Positions 1 through 7,724 of a stretch of 64,000 nt of DNA are shown here, in pieces. The translations under genes and the position numbers were made by a program. Below the pieces are notes generated by a model. The model did no database searches and was not told where the DNA came from. It worked only from the letters and a program-made list of their open reading frames with translations. The DNA is from Streptomyces cavernicola. GTDB taxonomy: Bacteria; Actinomycetota; Actinomycetes; Streptomycetales; Streptomycetaceae. The first letter of the stretch is position 1, and each line of letters starts with the position of its first letter. The stretch is taken from positions 1-64,000 of the forward strand of contig NZ_JASCIQ010000044.1 of the NCBI RefSeq assembly GCF_029968035.1, read 5' to 3'.

Positions 1-3
1 CAC

Positions 4-230
4 GGGCATGAATCTGCGCCCCCCTGCCCTCATGTGCCTTGACCTGGGGGAACGTGCTTCGTGTTCAATGCGGGCAGATTTCTGCGCCCCCTCTGACCTG
101 CGCTTTTGTGGGTGCACCTTTGCGGGCATGAATCTGCGCCCCCCTGGCTTTCGTGTCGTGGCGGGCATGAATCTGCGCCCCCTTTCCACAGTTTGGATTC
201 GAACATGTGTGGGGGCGCAGCATTCTGCCC
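4..230. repeat. Iteron family: four direct copies and one inverted copy
   Basis: GGGCATGAATCTGCGCCCCC starts at 4, 124 and 163. A diverged copy starts at 72 and an inverted diverged copy occupies 211-230. Spacing is irregular. Open frames run through the region only because each repeat carries an ATG; none looks like a conserved protein. Short iterons near a partition locus would fit a replication or incompatibility site, but only the repetition itself is visible. Confidence 0.75.
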
Positions 231-244
231 GCCACGACACGAAA
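149..244. repeat. Long inverted repeat, 34-bp arms
   Basis: Arms 149-182 and 211-244 are reverse complements apart from a few bases in the iteron core, with a 28-bp spacer. Each arm consists of an iteron plus a flanking TTTCGTGTCGTGGC segment. It could form a large cruciform or act as a two-sided binding site. It has no T-run, so it is not a typical terminator. Confidence 0.75.
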
Positions 245-537
245 CCGGTGACTCAGGGTCAGGCGCGGGGCGGAGCTGGGAGGTGAGGGGGCGTCAGTCC
301 GGCTTGATGGTGCGAGAGGTGATGCCCAGTCATGGAGGTTGCCCACGCCGAGTGGCCCAGAGCTGAAGACGCTCAACGATGTTGAGCCACCGCCGTTCTG
401 AATGCGTGAAACCTTGTGCGCCCCTCTTGCCGCGGGGCTTGTGGATGATTTCGTGGGCTGCGCTGGCTCGGTCGCCGACGTCGTGGAGGCCAGCGGGAGT
501 TGCAGGGCTAACCCCTCGGCACCTGATCGTCTGCGGC
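245..537. other. Non-coding stretch, nothing recognised
   Basis: I see no conserved protein, strong dyad or repeat here. Short open frames on both strands (for example a 69-codon minus-strand frame at 330-539) have no recognisable motif. Confidence 0.4.
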
Positions 538-687
538 ATGCCGAATAACGATCACCTTGTCCTTCTGGCCGTGTGCACTGCAGCCGGCCTTGTTGCCTAT
601 ATCGCCTACCAGCACCCAAGCCTTGCGCCGGCGCTCACGTTGGGGGTGGCCGTGTACGTCGCCCTGTACGCCTCTCGCGGCCAATGA
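538..687 (+). CDS. Small hydrophobic protein (49 aa)
   Basis: The ATG at 538 opens a 49-residue frame, almost all of it hydrophobic (residues about 6-45, rich in Ala, Leu, Val and Tyr). This predicts one or two membrane segments. Only a weak ribosome binding site precedes the start, and upstream in-frame ATGs are less plausible. Small membrane proteins of this look are common in Streptomyces, but I cannot name a family. It could be a spurious frame. Confidence 0.35.
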   Translation: MPNNDHLVLLAVCTAAGLVAYIAYQHPSLAPALTLGVAVYVALYASRGQ

Positions 688-839
688 CGGTACGAGGGAG
701 GCGAGTTCGGATGCGTGCCCCAGGGCGTGCCCCTAGGGCCTCCGGGGGCACGCAGTCCTTGTTGTCGGGGTTCGTGGGCCTGGGGCGCATGGCCACTGAA
801 CGGGCTGGGGGTGGATGAGCGCTGAATGGTGCTCAGCAA

Positions 840-882
840 GCCCCGCCCTGGGCGAAGTTCACGACTTCGCCCAGGGCGGGGC
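840..882. terminator. Perfect 19-bp hairpin
   Basis: Arms 840-858 and 864-882 are exact reverse complements (GCCCCGCCCTGGGCGAAGT) with a 5-base loop. No T-run follows, as is usual for terminator-like hairpins in high-GC actinobacteria. It separates the small gene at 538 from the control region of the gene at 991. Confidence 0.7.
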
Positions 883-917
883 GGCGCACTGTGCGGCGCC
901 GGGTCGTCGGGAATCGG

Positions 918-990
918 TCAGGTTGCGATTCTCGGCCAATAGTGTGCAACCAGGTTGCGTTGACTGGGAGTTGAGAGGCAATCTGGTTGC
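918..990 (+). promoter_or_regulatory. GGTTGC-repeat control region of the gene at 991
   Basis: GGTTGC occurs at 921-926, 953-958 and 985-990. The middle copy is half of a palindrome, GCAACCAGGTTGC (946-958). TTGACT at 960-965 could be a -35 box, but no good -10 follows at the usual distance. The last copy abuts the start codon, so there is no Shine-Dalgarno sequence. Autoregulation by the downstream protein is a reasonable guess only. Confidence 0.45.
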
Positions 991-2157
991 ATGATGGAGA
1001 TGGAGAACACCGCCGCGCAGCTGCCCGCCCTGGTGGTCCGTGAGGTCACGCCCGATCAGATTCCGACTCCGCCCGACCAGGCTGAGGCCCGCCGGTACCT
1101 CGACTCGAAGGGCGCGTACGAGGCCGGCCGTCTGCACGCCCAGGCATGGGCGTACCAGATGGTTGTCCTGGACGTCCGGCGCGGAGAGCTGTCGTTTCAC
1201 TGCGACGACTGGAGGGCCCCCCGTCAGGCGAACCGGAGCTACCCGCCCACGGGTGGGCTCTTCGCGCCGTTCCACTGGCTGACGGTCCCCGATGTCATCT
1301 GGTGGGTCCTCGACGCCGGCCTGAACGTCGAGGAGCGCCCCTACCTCACTTGCGAGCAGGCCAACGACTTCCTGAATCGGATTGCTCCTCTCGCCGAGGC
1401 TCTCCTTCTCAACCTGGCTGCCGTGCCTGGTACGGACGGTTTCGACTGGACGGCCGAGGCTGCCAGTGCGGGGCGTGACATCACGGCCGCGTGCGACCGC
1501 CACCAGCTCCCGCCCGTTGGCCGGCGCCCCGAGCTCGTGAACATGCACGAAGCCGTGTCCGTGTTCCCCCAGCTCGTGCAGGATCGTTGGGCGTCCCTCG
1601 ATGACGTGCACCTCGACGAGGTGGCGGAGGACCTCAACCGCTTCGGGCTCGACCACAACCCCGCCATCGCCGAGGGGCTCGGCCTCTCCCTGAGCGAGCC
1701 CGACGTGGCGCTCATCGGCACCCGCGCCTGGCTCTACGAGAACCGACGGAAGGCGCTCGGCGACCGCCAGACGATGCCCGCCGCCGAGTTCCTGCGCACC
1801 CACCCTGGGTTGGTCACCGACGAGACCTCCGACGCTCAACTCGACACCGCGCTGCAGAACGCCGAGCAGGCCGCGGCCGCCGAGGGCGTCACGCTGCTCA
1901 GTGCCACAAGGGGCACTGTGCGAGAGGTCCGGGACGAGCTGCGGAAGCAGGTCCTGGCCGAGGTCGACTCTTACGGAGCGGCCCTCAAGGCCGCCAAGGA
2001 CGAAGTAGCCCGCCACCGCTCCGGGCTGTACTCCCGGCTGTACCGCGTCCTCGCCTGGGACGACCAGCGGCCCACTGACACCGAACTCGCCAAGCGTGCC
2101 CAGATGTCGCGACAGAACGTCGCCAAGCTGTACGAGCACAACGAGAAGGACAACTGA
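991..2157 (+). CDS. Plasmid protein of unknown function with C-terminal HTH-like segment (388 aa)
   Basis: I do not recognise the family. The N-terminal half is globular with several Trp residues. About residues 285-335 are charged, Ala-rich and probably helical or coiled-coil. The last 45 residues (around TDTELAKRAQMSRQNVAKLY) read like a helix-turn-helix. ATGs occur at codons 1, 2 and 4 with no ribosome binding site, so translation may be leaderless or start at 1000. The repeat-rich upstream region and the closeness of par genes suggest a role in replication or its control; that is inference. A long minus-strand frame across the gene is a GC-skew shadow. Confidence 0.8.
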   Translation: MMEMENTAAQLPALVVREVTPDQIPTPPDQAEARRYLDSKGAYEAGRLHAQAWAYQMVVLDVRRGELSFHCDDWRAPRQANRSYPPTGGLFAPFHWLTVPDVIWWVLDAGLNVEERPYLTCEQANDFLNRIAPLAEALLLNLAAVPGTDGFDWTAEAASAGRDITAACDRHQLPPVGRRPELVNMHEAVSVFPQLVQDRWASLDDVHLDEVAEDLNRFGLDHNPAIAEGLGLSLSEPDVALIGTRAWLYENRRKALGDRQTMPAAEFLRTHPGLVTDETSDAQLDTALQNAEQAAAAEGVTLLSATRGTVREVRDELRKQVLAEVDSYGAALKAAKDEVARHRSGLYSRLYRVLAWDDQRPTDTELAKRAQMSRQNVAKLYEHNEKDN

Positions 2158-2163
2158 CCTGGC

Positions 2164-2201
2164 GCGGGCGGCCGTTCACTTGCCGGCGTACGGCCGCCCG
2201 C
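2164..2201. terminator. GC-rich inverted repeat
   Basis: GCGGGCGGCCGT (2164-2175) pairs exactly with ACGGCCGCCCGC (2190-2201), directly after the stop of the 991 gene. Confidence 0.6.
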
Positions 2202-2236
2202 TGTTACTCCCGACCATCACAGACAGGAGCACCACC

Positions 2237-2645
2237 ATGTTCGCAGCCCTCGTCGTTCTCCTCCTTACCGCCCACTGGATCGCCGACTTTTGGTTTGCAG
2301 ACCGACCACCAGGCCGACCACAAGGCGGAGTCGGGCGCAGAGGGGTGGGGCGCGAACCTTGCGCACGCGGCGACGCACGTCCTCGTCTGCGCGGCCGCGC
2401 TCGGCCTCGGCGCCCTGGCCCTCGACGAGGTCACTCTCGCGCCGCTCCCAGCCGCGGCCGCGCTGGTTTGGATCGGCGTCACGCACGGGCTGATTGACCG
2501 GCGCTGGCCCATCGCCTGCCGACATGGATGGACTTCGCCCGGCAGCCGAAGTTCGCCAACCACGGGGGTGCCGGGCACGTTGACCAGACCGCGCACGTCG
2601 TCGTCCTGGTCGTGGCCGCGCTGTTCCTCGCGGCTACTGCCTAGG
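2237..2645 (+). pseudogene. DUF3307-like membrane protein gene with two frameshifts
   Basis: The start at 2237 gives MFAALVVLLLTAHWIADF, typical of the DUF3307 family of small membrane proteins (HWxADFxLQTDHQA...HKA). The reading frame then shifts near 2295, where QTDHQADHKAE continues in another frame as far as RRWPIA. It shifts again near 2520, where a third frame gives a segment ending HVDQTAHVVVLVVAALFL, stopping at 2645. The first shift fits one extra T in the TTT before GCAGACC. With both shifts repaired the product would be about 135 residues with three or four membrane helices. Either the gene is decayed or the assembly has two indels. Confidence 0.7.
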
Positions 2646-2692
2646 ACCTGCACCGTACGAACGCCAGGCCGGTCATGCGACCGCGAACAACG

Positions 2693-2724
2693 GCGGGGCC
2701 CGCACCGTGTGGTGCGGGCCCCGC
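2693..2724. terminator. Perfect 14-bp hairpin
   Basis: GCGGGGCCCGCACC (2693-2706) pairs with GGTGCGGGCCCCGC (2711-2724), 48 bases after the end of the frameshifted gene. Confidence 0.6.
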
Positions 2725-2969
2725 GTTCGTTTGCGTCAGCGCGGACGGCGGCCGCGCCGATGAGTGGTGGGGCATGGAGAAGGGTCAGCCTACGACCGGC
2801 GCTGACGCTGACGCTGACGCCGCATCCAGAAACGGAACAGGCCCCCGTCGCAGGTCAGAAGGGCGGAACACGCGTCAGCGTCAGCAGCAGCCGCCCGGAC
2901 CCGAGTTGGTCGGCGCGGCGTACGGCGCTCGATTTTCCGCAGAAAATCGCCGTCGTTGAGGCAGACAGA
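2725..2969. other. Intergenic region with short repeats
   Basis: Holds a tandem GCTGAC hexanucleotide run near 2801-2820, a partly complementary GCGTCAGCGTCAGC run near 2873, and an AT-richer palindrome CGATTTTC/GAAAATCG at 2930-2949. No gene is seen. It leads into the first parS palindrome. Confidence 0.5.
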
Positions 2970-3011
2970 CCGACGTGCCGAGTTTTACGGCCGTAAAACT
3001 CGGCACGTCGG
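2970..3011. other. parS-like site 1 within a 42-bp perfect palindrome
   Basis: The 18-mer GTTTTACGGCCGTAAAAC (2982-2999) is the core of a palindrome perfect over all 42 bases from 2970 to 3011. The same core recurs near parB and parA, as expected for ParB binding sites. This copy lies just beyond the 3' end of parB and is the longest dyad of the set. Confidence 0.8.
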
Positions 3012-3032
3012 AACGGACGCACTCGGTCGAGG

Positions 3033-4076
3033 TCAGGAGCCCTCGGCGAGCATCCGCTTCCTCAAGGACTGGTAGTTCTCATCTGTCATCCATTGGCGGA
3101 GGGTACGGTGCACCAACTCGACGTCTCCCCACCGAACGGCCTGGGGTACCACGAGGTCCGGGAGCTGCTCGCGGTCGGCAGGTGCATCGGCCGTTGCGGG
3201 CTGTGCACCCTCCCCGGCAGGATTGGTCTCTCCCGGTACGGGTGCCTGTGACTCGGAGGGGGGTTTGACGGCCGTAAAACTCGGGCGGTCAGCGGACACC
3301 TTTGTGTCCGGTGCCTTCGCCCGGTCCGCCGCCTTTTGTTGCCGCCGCTCTTCCTTCTTTGCCTTCCGCTCCTCGTCGAGCAGCTCACGCTGCTGCTGCA
3401 GCCACAGCTTCTGCTCGTCAGAGTCCCAACCGTGCTTCTTCGCCTTCTGGCCCAGAGAACGGGCCAGTTCGAGGCTGAGCGTCCTCGCGCGGACCTGCTG
3501 CTGCAGCTCGGGAGACAGATAGGTGAGGCAGACGCGTTGGGTGACCCATCCGTCGGCGCGCCCGAAGTGCTCGGCGACGGCTCGGTTGGAACCGAACTCG
3601 TCGACCATGGCCTGCACCGCATAGGCCTCTTCGATCGGATCGAAGTTCTCGCGGTCGAAGTTCTCGGTCATCACGGCGTCGAGGAACGACTTCCGCGACG
3701 TGGCGATCGCATCGTTCACGACCGCTTCGAGGGAGGACAAACTGCCTGCCAGGGCTCCGCGGTAGCGTCGCTCGCCGGAGACGATGACGAAGTCCACGTC
3801 ACCGATCTGGTCCGTGTGGTCCCAGAGTTTCAGGTACTTGCCCTTGGAGACGACAGTGATGGGCTGCTGCTGACGGCGCTTCAGGCTGCGGCCGAGATCC
3901 TCAAGGGCTTCCTGCGTTCCGAAGTTTCTCCGGGGGTTGACCGTGTTCGGTGCCAGGCGCTTGAGAGGAACCCGAAGTAGCCGCCCTTCGGCACGCGTGT
4001 CGTCGGGGGAAGGGCCGGCCTCGGGCTCGCTGTCACCGAAGAAGTCGTCGTACTCGTCGCGGCTGGACGACATCAC
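3033..4076 (-). CDS. parB: ParB partition protein
   Basis: A 347-residue ParB/Spo0J-family DNA-binding protein that would load at the nearby GTTTTACGGCCGTAAAAC sites and act with ParA to segregate the replicon. The N-terminal domain has VNPRRNFG and the family signature SGERRYRGA (about residues 105-113). A helix-turn-helix follows around NRAVAEHFGRADGWVTQRV (about 165-185). A charged linker (about 230-300) leads to a C-terminal segment that probably dimerises. GTG 4076 overlaps the parA stop in a GTGA, indicating coupled translation; ATG 4073 is the alternative. One parS copy lies inside this gene. Confidence 0.93.
   Translation of the reverse strand: MMSSSRDEYDDFFGDSEPEAGPSPDDTRAEGRLLRVPLKRLAPNTVNPRRNFGTQEALEDLGRSLKRRQQQPITVVSKGKYLKLWDHTDQIGDVDFVIVSGERRYRGALAGSLSSLEAVVNDAIATSRKSFLDAVMTENFDRENFDPIEEAYAVQAMVDEFGSNRAVAEHFGRADGWVTQRVCLTYLSPELQQQVRARTLSLELARSLGQKAKKHGWDSDEQKLWLQQQRELLDEERKAKKEERRQQKAADRAKAPDTKVSADRPSFTAVKPPSESQAPVPGETNPAGEGAQPATADAPADREQLPDLVVPQAVRWGDVELVHRTLRQWMTDENYQSLRKRMLAEGS
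3263..3280. other. parS-like site 2, inside parB
   Basis: GTTTGACGGCCGTAAAAC differs from the other three copies at one base. It is embedded in the parB linker coding region. Confidence 0.7.
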
Positions 4077-4804
4077 CGGACCTCCGCGTACCTGTGGCGG
4101 CGCAGCTGGTGTTCAAGCGCAAGCTCTTGGAAGTCAGCCTTCGCCTTGGTGGAGGTGTGGTTGGACTCGTACTGAGTGCAGAGCCGACCGTTGGCGAGTG
4201 CCCGGGTATGGGGCTTGTAGTGGCGGATCGTGGTGTTGTACACGTCCCAGCCGCGCTTCTTGGCCAGGCTGATCGTCCGGTCGCGGTCGACCGTTCCATC
4301 CCGTGGGTCCCAGTCGTTGATCAGAACACCGTGCGGCATCTGCCGCGGCCATAGGACCCGCTCGACGGTCACCATGGTCGGTGTGAAGGCGGCGCCTTCG
4401 GCTGGAAGCGGGACGATGACGTCGTCGGCGACGTCGAGAATGGCGCGCAGCGAGTCACCGACAGTTCCATCGCCGAGTGGGTCGATGGACTCGTCCTCGG
4501 GATCTTCCGCCTTGAGCGGCATGAAGCCTGGTGTGTCGACGATGATGACGCTTGCCTTGCCCTTGCGGAGCTGGCGCAGCCGATCCGTCTGGCCGCTCAG
4601 GTCAAGGACGCGGAAGGGGACTGTACGGCCCTTCGCCCTGACCTTCTCGGCATGTTCGATGGTGGTTCCCTGCGGGTCAATCGAGACAACAGCAACTTCC
4701 CCGTTGTCGCCAAGAGTCTCCGCATAGACAGCCGCCAGCATGGTGGAGATCAGGGACTTCCCGACCCCGCCCTTCCGGTTCAAGAGCACGCTGATGTAAG
4801 GCAT
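4073..4804 (-). CDS. parA: ParA partition ATPase
   Basis: A 243-residue ParA/MinD-type ATPase. The deviant Walker A motif KGGVGKS is at residues 11-17, SIDPQG around 42-47, and the Walker B-type IIVDTPG around 86-92. The start at 4804 places the P-loop 10 residues from the N-terminus as usual for small plasmid ParA proteins. Longer in-frame extensions upstream run through a parS site and are not credible. It is first in a parA-parB operon, with parS copies upstream (4903, 5067) that could let ParB repress the operon. Confidence 0.93.
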   Translation of the reverse strand: MPYISVLLNRKGGVGKSLISTMLAAVYAETLGDNGEVAVVSIDPQGTTIEHAEKVRAKGRTVPFRVLDLSGQTDRLRQLRKGKASVIIVDTPGFMPLKAEDPEDESIDPLGDGTVGDSLRAILDVADDVIVPLPAEGAAFTPTMVTVERVLWPRQMPHGVLINDWDPRDGTVDRDRTISLAKKRGWDVYNTTIRHYKPHTRALANGRLCTQYESNHTSTKAKADFQELALEHQLRRHRYAEVR

Positions 4805-4902
4805 GTACGTTCTCCGATTACTTCCCGATGTTCCGGTACTTCGGACGCGCAGCATCTTCTCAGAGAACGAGAGCAGGCCGGATCGTCGCCTCGGGGCGAC
4901 CT

Positions 4903-4920
4903 GTTTTACGGCCGTAAAAC
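4903..4920. other. parS-like site 3, upstream of parA
   Basis: An exact copy of the 18-bp palindrome GTTTTACGGCCGTAAAAC about 100 bp before the parA start. This is where a partition-complex site can also act as an operator. Confidence 0.8.
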
Positions 4921-5066
4921 GCGGGGGAGGAGGGGAGCAGGGGGGCTGCCCCTTTGAGGTGTACTGAGGCGCTGTGCGCGTTCGTCCTTCGACCCGTGGA
5001 TGTCCCCTCCGGGCACCCACATCTGGTGAAACGACCAGCGGTACGGCGCGTCACGGGCCTGACCCC

Positions 5067-5084
5067 GTTTTACGGCCGTAAAAC
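5067..5084. other. parS-like site 4
   Basis: An exact copy of the 18-bp palindrome, 147 bp beyond site 3 and before the 3' end of the next minus-strand gene. The rest of 4805-5180 holds no gene that I can support. Confidence 0.8.
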
Positions 5085-5180
5085 CGCCTCGGCTCGTTGC
5101 ACTCAGGCACAATCGCCTCGATCGCACCGCTCCCGAGGCAACGGCCTCCACCCCGCCGTCAACGGCAGCGGCAGCAACTC

Positions 5181-5396
5181 TCAGTTCGCCGAGGGCTCGT
5201 TCTGCGCAGGGAGCCGGTACGCCAGCACGTGCGCGCAGCGTTGGGCTTCGGCCGCATCGGGCCCGCCGCCGGCCGCGGTGCGGCGCAGCACATCGAGGAC
5301 GTCGTACGCCTCGGCGAGCGTCAGCAGCGGGAGGCGCTGCAGGTCCGTCATCGGGTCGTAGTCGACGCACTCCGCGTCCGCCTGGTCCTGGTCCAC
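5181..5396 (-). CDS. Small acidic protein of unknown function (71 aa)
   Basis: GTG start; mostly helical and acidic at the N-terminus (MDQDQADAECVDYDPM), then a Leu/Ala-rich segment. No family recognised. It lies 50 bp after the 5447-5944 gene on the same strand and probably ends that operon. Confidence 0.6.
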   Translation of the reverse strand: MDQDQADAECVDYDPMTDLQRLPLLTLAEAYDVLDVLRRTAAGGGPDAAEAQRCAHVLAYRLPAQNEPSAN

Positions 5397-5446
5397 GCTG
5401 TGCCAACCTCCCTGCTGCGCTGCGGGTTACGACCCTCGCCCCGCCC

Positions 5447-5944
5447 TTACAGGTCGTTCGTGTCGGGCCGGTCGTCGAGGAGCGGCAGCAGGGACGCAGC
5501 GGCATCGCACACGCGGCAGGCCCGAGCGCCGGGCCGTTCCAACGCGTTGAGCGCCTGGTCTATGTTCAGCTCCTCGCCGCCGGCAGGTGCCTCGGCACAG
5601 TCGTAGGTGTGCACCACCAACTCGAAGCGCCCACCGTCGAGTCGGCGCCGCTCGACCGTCCATGCCCATCGCAGATCCGGTTCGGCCGGTGCCGACCGCA
5701 GCGGGGCCGTGGGCACACCTGAGTAGTCCTCCCCCTCGATCCGCTGGACGTGGATGCCCGGAGTCACCCACACCAGATACTCGGCGGCCTCGGCGGTCCC
5801 TTCCTCGTCGACGTTCCGATACAACGGCACGCCGACGCGGCACCTCCAGCCCAGCGCGGTCTGCTGCTGGGCATGCAGACGTGCCCGCACGGTCTGACCG
5901 TTGGGCAAGAGCAGCAGAACCAGAGGCAGTTCAGGCGAGGTCAC
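5447..5944 (-). CDS. Protein of unknown function with one CxxC (165 aa)
   Basis: GTG 5944 overlaps the upstream stop in a GTGA, which decides the start over a longer frame reaching 6487. The first half is rich in beta-type sequence (PLVLLLLPNGQTVRARLH). CRVC lies near residue 140 before an acidic end. No family recognised. It is translationally coupled to the zinc-knuckle protein upstream, so the two probably work together. Confidence 0.7.
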   Translation of the reverse strand: MTSPELPLVLLLLPNGQTVRARLHAQQQTALGWRCRVGVPLYRNVDEEGTAEAAEYLVWVTPGIHVQRIEGEDYSGVPTAPLRSAPAEPDLRWAWTVERRRLDGGRFELVVHTYDCAEAPAGGEELNIDQALNALERPGARACRVCDAAASLLPLLDDRPDTNDL

Positions 5945-6531
5945 GGGTATGGCAGCGGATGCCCGTAATGGGGCGCAGCGGCGGAGCGCTTGAGGTGGAC
6001 GCGGGGTGAGCCGTCCCAGTGGATGTAGGGCCGGGGCCGGCGGCCGCGGGTGTCCCGGCAGTGAACGCCTACGTCGGCGTCGCACACCGGGCAGGCCACC
6101 TTGATCACGTTCTGGACGCGCTGCGCCTCGCGCTGCGCTGCCCGCTCGCGCGGGTCCATCGACCTGTACTGGTCCCAACAGAACTGTGCGTGCAGCTCGC
6201 CCGCGGCCTGGGCGTCCTTGCGGCGCTCCTTGCGGCAGGTCCACCGGCACTCGCGGCAGGTCGCCCGGAAGAAGACACGCCCAGGGCACTGCGGATCGAG
6301 CGGACGCTGTCGGTGCCGGCGGGGCCCGGTGTCGGGACACCGCGAACCGTCCTCGTGCTCCGCCGTGATCTTCGACTGGAACCGGTTCCCGTGCGCGGCG
6401 GGGCCCAGGCGTTCCATGAGCAGCCGGTGCCGCTCGTAGTGGACCACCACGTCGCCGTCGCACGGCTCGCCCTCGGCTGCCAGGCACCTCGGGCAGGGCA
6501 CCGACACTGACCGATCTTGCTCAGCCATCAC
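5941..6531 (-). CDS. Tandem zinc-knuckle protein (196 aa)
   Basis: Two copies of a CPxCxxxxGxxC knuckle are visible: CPRCLAAEGEPC near residue 13 and CPVCDADVGVHC near residue 150. Each is followed by a His/Arg-rich stretch (HYERHR; IHWDGSPRVH), so the protein looks like an internally duplicated Zn module. A third cluster, CRECRWTC, lies between them. Such CPxC modules occur in actinobacterial plasmid and phage proteins and probably bind nucleic acid. It overlaps the HTH gene upstream by 11 bases and the next gene by 4. Confidence 0.8.
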   Translation of the reverse strand: MMAEQDRSVSVPCPRCLAAEGEPCDGDVVVHYERHRLLMERLGPAAHGNRFQSKITAEHEDGSRCPDTGPRRHRQRPLDPQCPGRVFFRATCRECRWTCRKERRKDAQAAGELHAQFCWDQYRSMDPRERAAQREAQRVQNVIKVACPVCDADVGVHCRDTRGRRPRPYIHWDGSPRVHLKRSAAAPHYGHPLPYP

Positions 6532-7546
6532 TCTTCACCAACTCCGGGATCGTCAGCACTCCTGCGTCAACTTCTTCCCGGCACTCGCGGCACAATCCGC
6601 CCGGCCGGGGCTGCTGCATCTGCACCCCGCATGCGGGGTTGGCGCAGCGCAGCCGCTCAAATGCCGGCGGCGGCGCTGCCTTGGAGTGCACGTACGGCTT
6701 TCCGCGCTGGGGGAGGCGTGCCTTGGCGTACCGGTACGGCAGTTTGATGGGCATCCGGTGCGGGCGCTCGCGCAGCTTCGCCATCAGCACCTCTTCGGGC
6801 CAGCCCGCCTGGATGAGGTCGGCCATGTACCTCACGATCCACAAGGCCTGACGGTGTGCCGGGTCGAACCACTCGGTCTCGGCGCGCAGCCGCTCGGCGA
6901 GTCCGTCGGTGAACATGTCGTCGCCCCAGGGCCCGGTGATGACCTCTGCGGCCTCGGTGGGGTCGAGGGTGAACACGTCGGGGCGGCGGACGTGGTGCTT
7001 GCGGCCCTGCTCGTCCCAGCCCGTCACCGTCCCGTCGGCGTCGAAGGACACGAGTCCGTCCGCGACCAGGCTGTGCGGACGGGAAAGGCGGGTCTCCCGG
7101 TGCCCGGTACGGGCGTGAGTACGCACGGTCCGCTCGTTCATGCCGAGCCGCAGAGCCAGTTCCTTCATGCTGATCTGCCCTCGGTAGTTACCCCGAGCGA
7201 TCCGCGCGAGCTCGCACAGGATGCACCGGCACGTCGGGCACTGCACCACGACCGACGATGCCCACTGCAGCGGAGTCAGGCGCTCAGGGACCAGTTCGAG
7301 AACGGGCTCGGGATCGATCGGGAGATCCGTCGGCACGCCGCCGTCGAGGTGCCCGTACTTCGTCAGGTGCACCGTGTGGACCTGCACGGTTCGGCGACTC
7401 ATTCCGGTGCGCTCACACACCATCGCCGTGGTCGGTGCCACGGACGGGTTCTCAAGGAGCAGGATGGTGCGGGTGCTCAACACCTTCCGGCAGGTGGAGC
7501 AGTCGTTCGGCGGACGGTTCGGATGCTGCTGGGCCACTACGGACAC
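6521..7546 (-). CDS. HTH and zinc-ribbon DNA-binding protein, candidate replication or control protein (341 aa)
   Basis: Starts at GTG 7546. It has an N-terminal Cys pair (CSTC, residues 16-19), a helix-turn-helix around VCERTGMSRRTVQVHTVHL (about 43-61), CPTCRCILC (about 103-111), and a second HTH around KELALRLGMNERTVRTHA (about 127-144). A C-terminal zinc ribbon (CANPACG...CREC) follows. Two HTHs with Zn sites and a 470-bp structured upstream region make it the best candidate for an initiator or master regulator, but I recognise no Rep family. It is first in a four-gene minus-strand operon. Confidence 0.78.
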   Translation of the reverse strand: MSVVAQQHPNRPPNDCSTCRKVLSTRTILLLENPSVAPTTAMVCERTGMSRRTVQVHTVHLTKYGHLDGGVPTDLPIDPEPVLELVPERLTPLQWASSVVVQCPTCRCILCELARIARGNYRGQISMKELALRLGMNERTVRTHARTGHRETRLSRPHSLVADGLVSFDADGTVTGWDEQGRKHHVRRPDVFTLDPTEAAEVITGPWGDDMFTDGLAERLRAETEWFDPAHRQALWIVRYMADLIQAGWPEEVLMAKLRERPHRMPIKLPYRYAKARLPQRGKPYVHSKAAPPPAFERLRCANPACGVQMQQPRPGGLCRECREEVDAGVLTIPELVKSDG

Positions 7547-7630
7547 TACCTATCCCGCTGACCGAGTGGGGGAGAAAGAGGCCGGATCGAATCCGGTAGC
7601 ACTCTGCTCTACACTCGACAGCGTCTATGG

Positions 7631-7703
7631 GCCCTCCGGGGAGCTGGGATCACAGGTGTTGGCGCACCTACCCAACATGCTCCCCGGGGGGTTTCGGTTT
7701 TTG
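7631..7703 (+). ncRNA. Possible small structured RNA ending in a hairpin and U-run
   Basis: CCCTCCGGGGAGC (from about 7632) pairs imperfectly with GCTCCCCGGGGGG (7679-7691); TTTCGGTTTTT follows. An inner TGTTGG/CCAACA pairing is possible. Read on the plus strand this resembles an intrinsic terminator, and both flanking genes are on the minus strand. A plus-strand RNA here would be antisense to the leader of the 7546 gene. No promoter was found, so this is a hypothesis. Confidence 0.3.
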
Positions 7704-7724
7704 TGGGTCAAGTCTGTTGGGTCA

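Noticed and set aside
330..539. 69-codon minus-strand frame before the first small gene
   Set aside because: No ribosome site, no motif, and it could be a chance frame in high-GC DNA.
65..619. Overlapping open frames through the left-edge repeats on both strands
   Set aside because: They read the repeats as repeated peptides (for example MNLRPP) and show no conserved domain. The DNA repeat and dyad explain the sequence better.
859..2139. 426-codon minus-strand frame
   Set aside because: Mirror frame of the 991-2157 gene; Val/Leu/Gly-rich shadow composition typical of high-GC antisense frames.
7560..7620. tRNA-like T-arm (GCCGGATCGAATCCGGT)
   Set aside because: Only one arm is tRNA-like; no matching acceptor, D or anticodon arms. 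It could be an attachment-site remnant but nothing else supports that.
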